From the NCBI GenBank assembly GCA_902571135.1, contig CACGAU010000001.1, positions 114,683 to 178,682 on the forward strand: 64,000 nucleotides of DNA, in the 5' to 3' direction. Under the pieces are notes generated by a model, which saw only the letters and a program-made list of their open reading frames with translations, was not told the DNA's origin and made no database searches. The translations under genes and the position numbers were made by a program. Positions 43,255-50,527 of this stretch are shown in pieces (position 1 is the stretch's first letter; each line of letters begins with the position of its first letter). Source of the DNA: an uncultured Pelagibacteraceae bacterium (GTDB taxonomy: Bacteria > Pseudomonadota > Alphaproteobacteria > Pelagibacterales > Pelagibacteraceae).

Positions 43255-43288
43255 AATTTAAATAATGGTTTGTTTAAGTTATTGGTTA

Positions 43289-43294
43289 TATAAT
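43289..43294 (+). promoter_or_regulatory. Candidate -10 box giving a leaderless transcript for the UxaA-like gene
   Basis: A perfect TATAAT ends 6 nt before the ATG at 43301, in the 46-nt gap between divergent genes. Transcription would begin at or next to the start codon, i.e. a leaderless mRNA; consistent with this, no ribosome binding site is present. No good -35 box is seen. Confidence 0.45.
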
Positions 43295-43300
43295 AAATTT

Positions 43301-44806
43301 ATGAATAATCTAATAGTTTTAAACAAGAATGACAATGTGGGCGTTAGCCAGTTTATTATTCCTGAAAAAACTAAAATTGAAGGTCATGAGATCAGCACTA
43401 TTGATCCAATCCCTTTTGGACACAAAGTTTGTCTAAAAACTATTAAAAAAGGTGATCCAATTATAAAATATGATCAAATTATTGGATTTGCTTTAGATGA
43501 TATTAAACCAGGACAACATGTTCATTCTCATAATTTAGAATTTAGAGAATTTAAAAGAGATTTTAAAGTTACAGATAAAAAACATGTTATTGATGAAAAA
43601 GCAGACACCTTCTTTAATGGAATTTTAAGAGATAATGGACAGGTTGCTACCAGAAATTATATTGGAATTGTAAGTACTGTAAATTGCTCAGCAACTGTCA
43701 CTAAAATGATAGTTGAGAAGATTAAATATTCTGACATTTTAAAAGATTATCCAAACATTGATGGCATTGTACCAATTACTCACTCAACAGGATGTGGAAT
43801 GAATACTGAGAGTGAAGGAATGCAAATTTTCCAAAGAACTATAGACGGATTTAAAAATCATCCTAATTTTTCTCATGTTTTTGTTATAGGTTTAGGATGC
43901 GAATGTGCCCAAGTGAGTTTATTTGATGAATCTTTAAAGAAACATGACCGAATTCATTTTCTAACAATTCAAGATGAAGGCGGAACAAAAAAAATAGTGG
44001 AGAAGGTATTGTCTCAAATTAAAAATTTACTTTCAGAAGCTAATAATGTTCAAAGAACTTCACAACCAGTAAGTCATCTAACTTTAGCTCTTCAATGTGG
44101 TGGTTCAGATGGATATTCAGGAATAACTGCAAACCCTGCACTAGGAGTTGCAGCAGATCTCTTAGTTAAAAAAGGTGGAAGTTCAATTTTATCTGAAACT
44201 CCAGAGATTTATGGAGCCGAACATTTATTAATTAATAGAGCAAGCTCACAAGAGACTGCTGATAAACTTATTAAAAGAATTGAATGGTGGAAACATTATA
44301 CTTCAATCAATAACAGTTCGATGGACAACAATCCTGCGCCAGGAAATAAAAAGGGTGGTCTAACAACCATATTAGAAAAATCCTTAGGCGCTGTTGCAAA
44401 AGGAGGAAACTCTATCCTTCAAGATGTATTGCATTATGCTGAACCTTTAAAAAATAAAGGTTTCAATTTTATGGACTCTCCTGGTTATGATCCTGTATCT
44501 GTAACTGGTCAAGTTGCATCAGGTGCTAATGTTATTTGTTTTACAACAGGACGTGGATCTTGCTTTGGCTGTAAACCAGTTCCAAGTTTAAAACTTTCAA
44601 CAAACTCAGCGATGTTTGAAAGAATGTCAGAAGATATGGATATTAATTGTGGTACAATTGCTGAAGGAAAAGAAAAAGTTGAAGAAGTTGGTCAAAAAAT
44701 ATTTAAATTAGTTGTAAATACTGCCTCAGGGAATAAATCAAAAAGTGAAATCAACGGCTACGGTGACGAGGAGTTTAATCCTTGGCAAGTTGGCGTTGTA
44801 ATGTAA
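43301..44806 (+). CDS. UxaA/GarD family dehydratase (altronate or galactarate dehydratase-like)
   Basis: The start is placed at the ATG at 43301 (501 residues); a TTG-like extension upstream is less likely. An N-terminal SAF domain (about 1-95, HKVCLKTIKKGDPIIKYDQIIGFAL...GQHVHSHN) is followed by the large catalytic part with NGQVATRNYIGIVSTVNCS, HSTGCGMNTESEGM, LQCGGSDGYSGITANPALG and a C-terminal FTTGRGSCFGCKPVPSLKLSTNS. The ending DEEFNPWQVGVV resembles galactarate-type members. It probably acts on a hexaric or hexonic acid, complementing the minus-strand dehydratases. Confidence 0.88.
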   Translation: MNNLIVLNKNDNVGVSQFIIPEKTKIEGHEISTIDPIPFGHKVCLKTIKKGDPIIKYDQIIGFALDDIKPGQHVHSHNLEFREFKRDFKVTDKKHVIDEKADTFFNGILRDNGQVATRNYIGIVSTVNCSATVTKMIVEKIKYSDILKDYPNIDGIVPITHSTGCGMNTESEGMQIFQRTIDGFKNHPNFSHVFVIGLGCECAQVSLFDESLKKHDRIHFLTIQDEGGTKKIVEKVLSQIKNLLSEANNVQRTSQPVSHLTLALQCGGSDGYSGITANPALGVAADLLVKKGGSSILSETPEIYGAEHLLINRASSQETADKLIKRIEWWKHYTSINNSSMDNNPAPGNKKGGLTTILEKSLGAVAKGGNSILQDVLHYAEPLKNKGFNFMDSPGYDPVSVTGQVASGANVICFTTGRGSCFGCKPVPSLKLSTNSAMFERMSEDMDINCGTIAEGKEKVEEVGQKIFKLVVNTASGNKSKSEINGYGDEEFNPWQVGVVM

Positions 44807-44818
44807 TTTATTTTTCCT

Positions 44819-45686
44819 GTGCCTCAACAAACATCCTTAATTAACGTAATTTTATTAGCCGCTGGTGGATTTTTTATGTTTGTTTGTATGGACTCTACAG
44901 CAAAATATCTTGGAACAGTAATGCCAGTTACTCAAGCAATTTGGGGGAGGTTTTTTTTTTCACTTGGTATCTTTAATTATATTTTTTTTAATTTTTAAGC
45001 CAAAAGTAAATTTAAAAAAGAATTTTAAAGTCCAAATAATTAGATCGATATTAATGGTGACTGCAACCTCTTTTATGTTTTATTCTTTACAGAAATTTGA
45101 CTTGGTAGATATTTATGTTGTTTTCTTCACAGCGCCTTTGATCGTCTCGTTGCTTTCAGCATACTTCCTAAAAGATATATTGAGTACAAAAGGTATACTT
45201 TTAATGTTATTGAGCTTTAGCTCGATTGTTTATTCACTAGGTCCAAGTATGAGAATATTTAGTTTAGATTTAATATTCCCTATTGTTCCTCCAATTTGCT
45301 GGGCTCTTTATCAATTTTTTACTAAAGTTGTATCAGGTGATAACGATCCATTTGCTGCTATATTTTATACTTCAATTTTAGGTGCAATAATTTTTAGTAT
45401 TTTTATATTTTTTAATTGGGTGCCATTAGAGAAAAATATCTTTTGGCTTTATTTAGTAATTCTTGGTGTGGCAGGTTTTGTAAGTCATTCTTTGATTATA
45501 TACGCAATACAACTTTCTAATTTGTCATTTGTAACTAATTTTCAATACTCACAATTAGTTTGGTCTACAATTATTAATTTCTTAATTTTTGGTGTACCGT
45601 TTGATTATAATAAAATTGTTGGTGTAATAGGAATTATTGTTTTTGGTATAATGTTTATAAGAACAGAAGGTAAAAAGAAAAGTTAA
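44819..45686 (+). pseudogene. EamA/DMT-family permease, frame broken at a T10 run
   Basis: The first ~44 codons, from a GTG at 44819, encode an EamA-like first helix (LLAAGGFFMFVCMDSTAKYLGTVMPVTQAIWGR). At a run of ten T (44951-44960) the frame changes: nine T would continue directly into FFFHLVSLIIFFLIFKPK and the rest of a normal ten-helix DMT permease in the frame ending at 45686. The remainder is intact (about 289 residues joined). DMT permeases export or import metabolites; substrate unknown. Follows the UxaA-like gene by 12 nt. Confidence 0.85.
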
Positions 45687-45700
45687 ATAGTGAGGTTTAA

Positions 45701-46558
45701 ATGAAAAATATTGGTTTTATTGGTGTTGGGTATATGGGCTATGGAATAGCTAAAAATATTTTAAAACATAAAAATAAGCTTTTTGTCATTGCTAATAAAA
45801 ATAGAAAACCAATTGAGAAAATTATCAGCGATGGAGCTGAGGAAGTAAAATCTTTTGAAGACTTTTCTAGTAAAAATTTAGATGCGATGTTTATGTGTGT
45901 TACCAACACTCCTATAGCAAAACTAATTTCTGAAAAAATATCTGATATTTTAAATAGTAAAACTTTAATTATTGATATCACTACTCACAATAAAACTGGC
46001 TCAATGGAAACTGAGAAAATATTCAAAGCAAAAAATATTAATTATGTTGAATGTCCTGTAATGGGAGGACCTGTTCAAGCAGAGGAAGGTATATTGGGAG
46101 GAATTGTTGGAGCGTCAGATGAAAATTTTAAAATTGCTGAACCATACTTTAATTTTTTCTGTAAAGAATATTTTCATTTTGGGAATGTTGGAATGGGAGC
46201 AAAATCTAAGCTTTTAAATAATTTTTTATCCCTTGGAAATGCTGCATTAGTTAATCATTTGGCTAAAAGTGCTACAGAAATGGGTTTAGATTTAAAAAAA
46301 GTATTTGATGTTGCAAAACTTGGTTCTGGAAATTCTGCAGCACTCAATAGAGTTTTTGACAATCTTTTAAAAGGTGATTTTACTGGATTTAAATTTACGG
46401 CAAGTAATTCTGTAAAAGATTTAACTTATATTCAAGACTTGTTAAAAGATTTTCCTGAAGCTGAAAAAGTTGCAGAGGTAAATAAAAATTATTTTCAAAA
46501 AGCTGTTGATGATGGTTACGGTGAAAATTTTATTAGTGAATTAATAAATAAAAAATAA
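45701..46558 (+). CDS. NAD-binding beta-hydroxyacid dehydrogenase (3-hydroxyisobutyrate dehydrogenase family), second copy
   Basis: A 285-residue enzyme: GFIGVGYMGYGIAKNIL nucleotide motif, VECPVMGGPVQAEEGILGGIVGA loop, and GMGAKSKLLNNFLSLGN with the catalytic Lys. It is divergent in sequence from the paralogue at 36551, so a different substrate is likely. A good GTGAGG ribosome binding site precedes it. Located after the DMT permease, plus strand, end of the sugar-acid neighbourhood. Confidence 0.88.
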   Translation: MKNIGFIGVGYMGYGIAKNILKHKNKLFVIANKNRKPIEKIISDGAEEVKSFEDFSSKNLDAMFMCVTNTPIAKLISEKISDILNSKTLIIDITTHNKTGSMETEKIFKAKNINYVECPVMGGPVQAEEGILGGIVGASDENFKIAEPYFNFFCKEYFHFGNVGMGAKSKLLNNFLSLGNAALVNHLAKSATEMGLDLKKVFDVAKLGSGNSAALNRVFDNLLKGDFTGFKFTASNSVKDLTYIQDLLKDFPEAEKVAEVNKNYFQKAVDDGYGENFISELINKK

Positions 46559-46692
46559 TTTAAGAAGCAACTTAAGTTACCGGGAATCTACTAAAGCACT
46601 AGGTTGTATTCAACAAATATATTTATTCAAAATTAAAATAAATAAATTGAAATTGTATAAATTATAATTACCTTTTTTATAGAAGGAGGTTT

Positions 46693-46722
46693 ATGTTAAT
46701 ACTTTCACCACCTGATACTTAG
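46693..46722 (+). CDS. Nine-codon mini-ORF with perfect Shine-Dalgarno sequence
   Basis: ATG at 46693 to TAG at 46720-46722 encodes MLILSPPDT. The preceding AAGGAGGT (46683-46690) is one of the best ribosome binding sites in the window, in a genome where most genes have weak ones. The PPD tripeptide is a known strong EF-P-dependent ribosome stalling motif, which suggests a regulatory leader peptide. A second 10-codon frame (46779-46811, MPKRRYKGAL) follows but has no ribosome binding site. Confidence 0.4.
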   Translation: MLILSPPDT

Positions 46723-46796
46723 CTGAACAGCTCATATTTCAAAAATATAACAAAAAATAAATTCCTCTCGGAATTATAATGCCAAAGAGGCGATAC

Positions 46797-46836
46797 AAGG
46801 GAGCTCTTTAGGTATACACTTAAAGAGCGAACCCTT
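46797..46836. other. Long imperfect hairpin 3' of the RNA candidate
   Basis: AAGGG (46797-46801) and GCTCTTTA (46803-46810) pair with TAAAGAGC (46821-46828) and CCCTT (46832-46836), with a 1/3-nt internal loop and a 10-nt apical loop. It lies 7 nt from the stop of the minus-strand gene at 46843 and could end either transcript, but there is no U-tract on either side. Confidence 0.65.
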
Positions 46837-46842
46837 TAAAAA

Positions 46843-47370
46843 CTAATTTACAGATTTTAATATTTCTAGTGGAAGTGTAGCTTCTGGGTATTTTTTTTGA
46901 CATAACTTTTCATAGTTTTCACAAAAACTAATGATGGTTTTTTGAACTTCTTTTTTATCTTTATTTGAAAGATTGAGGTCTTTAATTAATTCACTGCAAT
47001 TTTTTTCTAATTCTTTTATTTGCTCTCCTGAAAAAAATTCTCCTGTTTCTATTTCCCAATAAGTGTCTTCAAGCTCATCATCAGTTAAATCATTTAATTT
47101 TTTCTGTAATAATTTTATAGTTTCGTCCTCTGTTGCCTTGTCTCTCATGGGAGAATTCTTAAGTTTTCCAAGGCATTTATCTCTTAATCCATCAATGAAA
47201 TGAAAATAAGGTTTACCTTCAGAAAAATCTCTAAAGTGATTTGTATTAAAATATTTATCAATAGCTGTTTCTGTTGAAACCTTTTCTTTGCCCTTAATTA
47301 TAGCTATTTGAACGTAAACTTCTTGGCTAATATATTCTTCAATATGATCTTTAACTTTTTGAGGTATCAT
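46843..47370 (-). CDS. Acidic helical protein of unknown function
   Basis: A 175-residue soluble protein without signal peptide, rich in Lys/Glu and predicted almost entirely helical, with a possible coiled coil around residues 85-150 (LLQKKLNDLTDDELEDTYWEI...EQIKELEKNCSELIKDL). I recognise no family. It follows the cytochrome c' gene by 13 nt on the same strand, so a link to that protein is possible. Confidence 0.7.
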   Translation of the reverse strand: MIPQKVKDHIEEYISQEVYVQIAIIKGKEKVSTETAIDKYFNTNHFRDFSEGKPYFHFIDGLRDKCLGKLKNSPMRDKATEDETIKLLQKKLNDLTDDELEDTYWEIETGEFFSGEQIKELEKNCSELIKDLNLSNKDKKEVQKTIISFCENYEKLCQKKYPEATLPLEILKSVN

Positions 47371-47383
47371 TCTAACTTAGTAC

Positions 47384-47851
47384 TTAATGTTCTTCTCTAT
47401 ACCTATTATGACAAGCCTTACAATTACTCCACATCAATTTAGTAAGGACGCCCCCCACATCGTCAGCATCTTCAATTATAGACGCAAGTTGTGTCATATC
47501 ATCAGAAGCCTTTAGCATTAATTTGGTAAATTTATCTTTTTCTTCCCATATTATTGGTAACGCTTCGGTATCAAATCCTTCTTTTGTATTATCAGGAAAT
47601 AATTCAGATAAAACTCTATAATTTTCACTCATTTCATTCATTAATAATACAGCATCTTCAAAATCAAGATTTGAAGCTAATGACTTAACTTTTTTTGCTG
47701 TTCGATAGTTTTTACTAAACAAGGCTTGTCTATTTTTAATGATTTCCTCAGCAGTCATCTCTGCATTTGAATTAAACCCAATTAATAAAATAATTGTTGA
47801 TAATAAAAATATTTTAAAAGAACTGTTTATGTGTTTAACTAAAGTATGCAT
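47384..47851 (-). CDS. Cytochrome c' / c-556-like protein
   Basis: A 155-residue periplasmic four-helix-bundle cytochrome. Signal peptide about residues 1-30 (FKIFLLSTIILLIGFNSNA), C-terminal heme site Cys144-x2-Cys147-His148 (CKACH) followed by NRYREEH, as in the cytochrome c' family. It starts with the same ATGCAT hexamer as the divergent cytochrome b561 gene. The combination of b561 and c' suggests electron exchange at the membrane/periplasm interface. Confidence 0.9.
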   Translation of the reverse strand: MHTLVKHINSSFKIFLLSTIILLIGFNSNAEMTAEEIIKNRQALFSKNYRTAKKVKSLASNLDFEDAVLLMNEMSENYRVLSELFPDNTKEGFDTEALPIIWEEKDKFTKLMLKASDDMTQLASIIEDADDVGGVLTKLMWSNCKACHNRYREEH

Positions 47852-48373
47852 ATAAAAAATACCATAACAGAGTATGGTGTTATTTCAAAGATTTTGCATT
47901 GGGTTAGTGCGTTACTACTATTTATTCAAATTCCACTTGGTTTCTATCTTGTAGATTTAGACTTTGGTGAACAAAGAATTAATATTGAAAATATCCATAT
48001 CATAATAGGATTGTCTTTATTTTACTTAGTAATAATAAGATTACTTATTAAGATATTTAATCCTACACCAAAATTAGAACCTAGTATTTTTAAAGGACAA
48101 AAGTTTTTAGCAAAATTAAATCATCTACTTTTATATGTGACAATTTTATCAATCACAATTTCAGGGATTTTAAAAAAATTATTTAATGGAGAAACATTAA
48201 TAATTTTATTTAAAGAAATAAAAATTCAAGATAATTTTGGATTAGCTGATCAATTTTATGAAATTCATATTTTATCTAATTATTTTATGATCGCTCTAAT
48301 TTCAATTCATGTACTGGCTGTGATAGTACATAAAATTTTTTTTAATGATAATTTATTAAAAAGAATGCTTTAA
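47846..48373 (+). CDS. Cytochrome b561-like membrane protein
   Basis: A 175-residue protein with four membrane helices. Heme-ligand histidines typical of prokaryotic b561 are visible: ILHWVSALLLFIQIP, NIHIIIGLSLFYLVIIR, KLNHLLLYVTILSI and FYEIHILSNYFMIALISIHVLAVIVHK. It moves electrons from the quinone pool to a periplasmic acceptor. Its start codon lies in the palindrome ATGCAT shared with the divergent cytochrome c' gene, so both promoters must lie inside the opposite coding sequence. Confidence 0.88.
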   Translation: MHIKNTITEYGVISKILHWVSALLLFIQIPLGFYLVDLDFGEQRINIENIHIIIGLSLFYLVIIRLLIKIFNPTPKLEPSIFKGQKFLAKLNHLLLYVTILSITISGILKKLFNGETLIILFKEIKIQDNFGLADQFYEIHILSNYFMIALISIHVLAVIVHKIFFNDNLLKRML

Positions 48374-48378
48374 AATTA

Positions 48379-48816
48379 TTAATGACAATTAATTCCAAAT
48401 TTTTTAAGACGCCAATAATTATATGGCCATGGAGTTAAAAACCCAACAATCAACATTATCGGTACAACCCACCATGTTAAAATTGCTCCACCAGTTAATA
48501 AATAGTCTGTAAGGTTCATCATTATTTCCATGCTTAGCATTGAAATCAAACTCATACCTGACGCAGTTTTTAAGGCTCCATTAAATGAGAAACCTTGCTT
48601 AATAAGAATAATAGTTTCAATGATTATACTTGTGATTAAGCCATTAATAATAGCTAAAATCATAATCGCTAAAATAGGAAATGGTATTTGTGTTAATTGA
48701 AAAAATAAAATTGTCCCAAAATCACCTATAGAACAACCAATTACACACCACATAGTATTTTTTGCACTGCGTTTCCAAGTGTGTTTACAAGACCAATGAA
48801 ATGTAGAGGTACTCAC
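48379..48816 (-). CDS. DUF4396-like membrane protein
   Basis: A 145-residue protein with about four helices, starting HWSCKHTWKRSAKNTMWCVIGCSIGDFGTILFF, a Cys/His-containing N-terminal pattern (Cys10, Cys24, Cys28 in a W-x-C-x-I-G-C context) that I associate with DUF4396. The C-terminus WPYNYWRLKKFGINCH adds another Cys-His pair. Metal handling is possible but unproven. It lies convergent with b561 (5-nt gap) and divergent from the ETHE1-like gene (22 nt). Confidence 0.65.
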   Translation of the reverse strand: MSTSTFHWSCKHTWKRSAKNTMWCVIGCSIGDFGTILFFQLTQIPFPILAIMILAIINGLITSIIIETIILIKQGFSFNGALKTASGMSLISMLSMEIMMNLTDYLLTGGAILTWWVVPIMLIVGFLTPWPYNYWRLKKFGINCH

Positions 48817-48838
48817 AATTATTTGATAATAATATTTA

Positions 48839-49522
48839 ATGATCTTTAAACAAGTATTTGACGAAAAATCTTCAACATATACTTATATTATCGCTTCGGC
48901 AAAAGGTCGCGAGGCCGTTATAATCGATCCGGTAATTGAAAATGTTGAAAGCTATATAAGTATTCTAAATGAATTAGAGTTAAAACTAGTCAAAGTAATA
49001 GATACTCATATTCATGCTGATCATGTAACTGGTGCAAGTAAACTAAAGCAAGTAACAAATTGCTCTACACTTATGGGAGAACACACGCCTGCTGATGCTG
49101 TAGAAATTAAAGTAAAAGATGATGAAATAATAAAAATTGATCAATTAGAAATTAAAGCAATGTATACACCAGGTCATACTTCAGACAGTTATAGTTTCTT
49201 AATGGATAACTATTTATTTTCAGGAGATACTCTTTTAATAAATGGCACCGGTCGAACTGATTTTCAAAATGGTAGCTCAAAAGATGCTTATAATTCAATC
49301 TTTAATAGATTGTTAAAATTACCTGAGGACACCATTTTATATCCAGGCCATGATTATAACGGCAAAGAATCTAGTACAATTGGTAATGAAAAAAAATGTA
49401 ACCCAAGATTGCAGGTTAAAAATGTTGATGAATATGTTGAGCTTATGTCAAATCTTAATTTAGCAAAACCAAAATTGATAGATATCAATGTAAGTAGAAA
49501 TATAAAATTAGGTGCTAATTAA
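48839..49522 (+). CDS. Metallo-beta-lactamase fold hydrolase, persulfide dioxygenase (ETHE1)-like
   Basis: A 227-residue enzyme. THIHADH gives His57, His59, Asp61, His62; further ligands are His in YTPGHTSDS, Asp in LFSGDTLLI and His in YPGHDYNG. The start FKQVFDEKSSTYTYIIA and the lack of a second-metal-only pattern match ETHE1-like persulfide dioxygenases, which oxidise glutathione persulfide to sulfite; glyoxalase II is the alternative. With rhodanese and cysE/cysK nearby in the window it may serve sulfide homeostasis. 8-nt overlap with the convergent azlD. Confidence 0.85.
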   Translation: MIFKQVFDEKSSTYTYIIASAKGREAVIIDPVIENVESYISILNELELKLVKVIDTHIHADHVTGASKLKQVTNCSTLMGEHTPADAVEIKVKDDEIIKIDQLEIKAMYTPGHTSDSYSFLMDNYLFSGDTLLINGTGRTDFQNGSSKDAYNSIFNRLLKLPEDTILYPGHDYNGKESSTIGNEKKCNPRLQVKNVDEYVELMSNLNLAKPKLIDINVSRNIKLGAN

Positions 49523-49832
49523 ATACTACAAATATTAAAAACCAATAAGAAACTAATCCAGCTGAAATTGTTGCAATAATATTTTTTGAAAAATAACCTA
49601 CAATAACAGCAACTAATGCTCCAAAAATTTTGGGATCATTCATTTCTATAAAAGTTCCAAAATCATTTATAAATATTCCTGGAAATATTATTGCTGGGAA
49701 TACTGCAGAAGGAACATATTCTAACACTGCTTTAATTTTATCTCCCAACATATCTCTACTTATTAAAGCGATCATAGTCATTCTGGTGAGGTACGTTAAT
49801 ATTCCAGCAAAAATAATTGCAGTAAGTGTCAT
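49515..49832 (-). CDS. azlD: AzlD family small membrane protein
   Basis: A 105-residue, four-helix protein: ILTYLTRMTMIALISRD and VLEYVPSAVFPAIIFPGIF are AzlD signatures. It works with AzlC as a branched-chain amino acid exporter in characterised cases. Overlaps azlC by 4 nt. Confidence 0.9.
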   Translation of the reverse strand: MTLTAIIFAGILTYLTRMTMIALISRDMLGDKIKAVLEYVPSAVFPAIIFPGIFINDFGTFIEMNDPKIFGALVAVIVGYFSKNIIATISAGLVSYWFLIFVVFN

Positions 49833-50515
49833 TTTTTTAACCTCAACAATAGTGCAGCTACAAATAAAGCAATTATTGGTGAAATAATTATGTAGGATTT
49901 AAATGGAGCATCAAAAAATAACAGTGAACTTAAACCGCAAGTAATCATTACAATTACATGATCTAATTTTTTTAAATCCTGAACAACAATTGCTATAAAT
50001 GTTAAGGGAATTGCAAATTTTAACCCAAGTTCTTCTGGAACAAATGAACCTAAAACAATACCTGATAAGGTTGCAATTTGCCAACAGACCCACATTGTGC
50101 AACCAGTACCAATTAAATGATAATGTAAAAATTCTTCAGTTCTATTTTTTTTGAAAAACTTATTAGACTCTGCAAAGCCTTGATCTACAACAACATAAGA
50201 AATTAATAATTTTTTTATGAAAGATAATTTTTCTAAATATTCAGATAAAACAGCTCCATATAATAAATGTCTGGAATTTATAATTCCAACAGAAGCAACT
50301 GCTACCAAACTAGATGCGCCCCCTGATAACAACTGTAAAAAAACTATTTGTGAAGCACCTCCAAAAATGATGAAAGACATTGCGTAAACTAAATATGGGT
50401 GAAATCCAAGTTCAACACCGATTGCTCCACAAATTATTCCAAATGGTATTACTGAAAGCATATGTGGAGAAATATCCAACATCCCTCGAGTAAATAATTG
50501 TTTTTTGGTAAGCAT
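49829..50515 (-). CDS. azlC: AzlC family amino-acid exporter subunit
   Basis: A 228-residue membrane protein of the AzlC/YgaZ family: SVIPFGIICGAIGVELGFHPYLVYAMSFIIFGGASQIVFLQLLSGGAS, INSRHLLYGAVLSEYL and VVDQGFAES are the conserved segments. Exports branched-chain amino acids or similar. It begins 12 nt after fbpC and thus appears attached to the iron operon. Confidence 0.92.
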   Translation of the reverse strand: MLTKKQLFTRGMLDISPHMLSVIPFGIICGAIGVELGFHPYLVYAMSFIIFGGASQIVFLQLLSGGASSLVAVASVGIINSRHLLYGAVLSEYLEKLSFIKKLLISYVVVDQGFAESNKFFKKNRTEEFLHYHLIGTGCTMWVCWQIATLSGIVLGSFVPEELGLKFAIPLTFIAIVVQDLKKLDHVIVMITCGLSSLLFFDAPFKSYIIISPIIALFVAALLLRLKK

Positions 50516-50527
50516 TTGCGTGTTTTA

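Larger units (their letters stand above)
46559..46842 (+). ncRNA. Candidate structured non-coding RNA or leader region
   Basis: This 284-nt gap is the longest without a gene. It contains several short perfect hairpins: TTAAG/CTTAA (46560-46575), AATTCC/GGAATT with a 4-nt TCTC loop (46760-46775) and the long AAGGG-GCTCTTTA stem (46797-46836). A very strong ribosome binding site precedes a 9-codon ORF at 46693. I found no match to tmRNA (no tag ending ALAA, no CCA end), RNase P, SRP RNA or SAM-II/SAM-V cores. Orientation is inferred from the small ORF. Confidence 0.4.

Noticed and set aside
36551..46558. Recent duplication of the two hydroxyisobutyrate dehydrogenase-like genes
   Set aside because: Beyond the shared family motifs the proteins differ strongly, so they are old paralogues or independent acquisitions.
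46779..46811. Ten-codon frame MPKRRYKGAL as a second leader peptide
   Set aside because: No ribosome binding site, and its 3' half forms the arm of the long hairpin; kept only as a remark in the RNA candidate.
46559..46842. tRNA, tmRNA, SRP RNA, RNase P RNA or SAM-II/SAM-V riboswitch
   Set aside because: No cloverleaf, CCA end, tag ORF with Ala-Ala end, GGAA-type SRP loop, RNase P core or SAM aptamer core could be found by eye.
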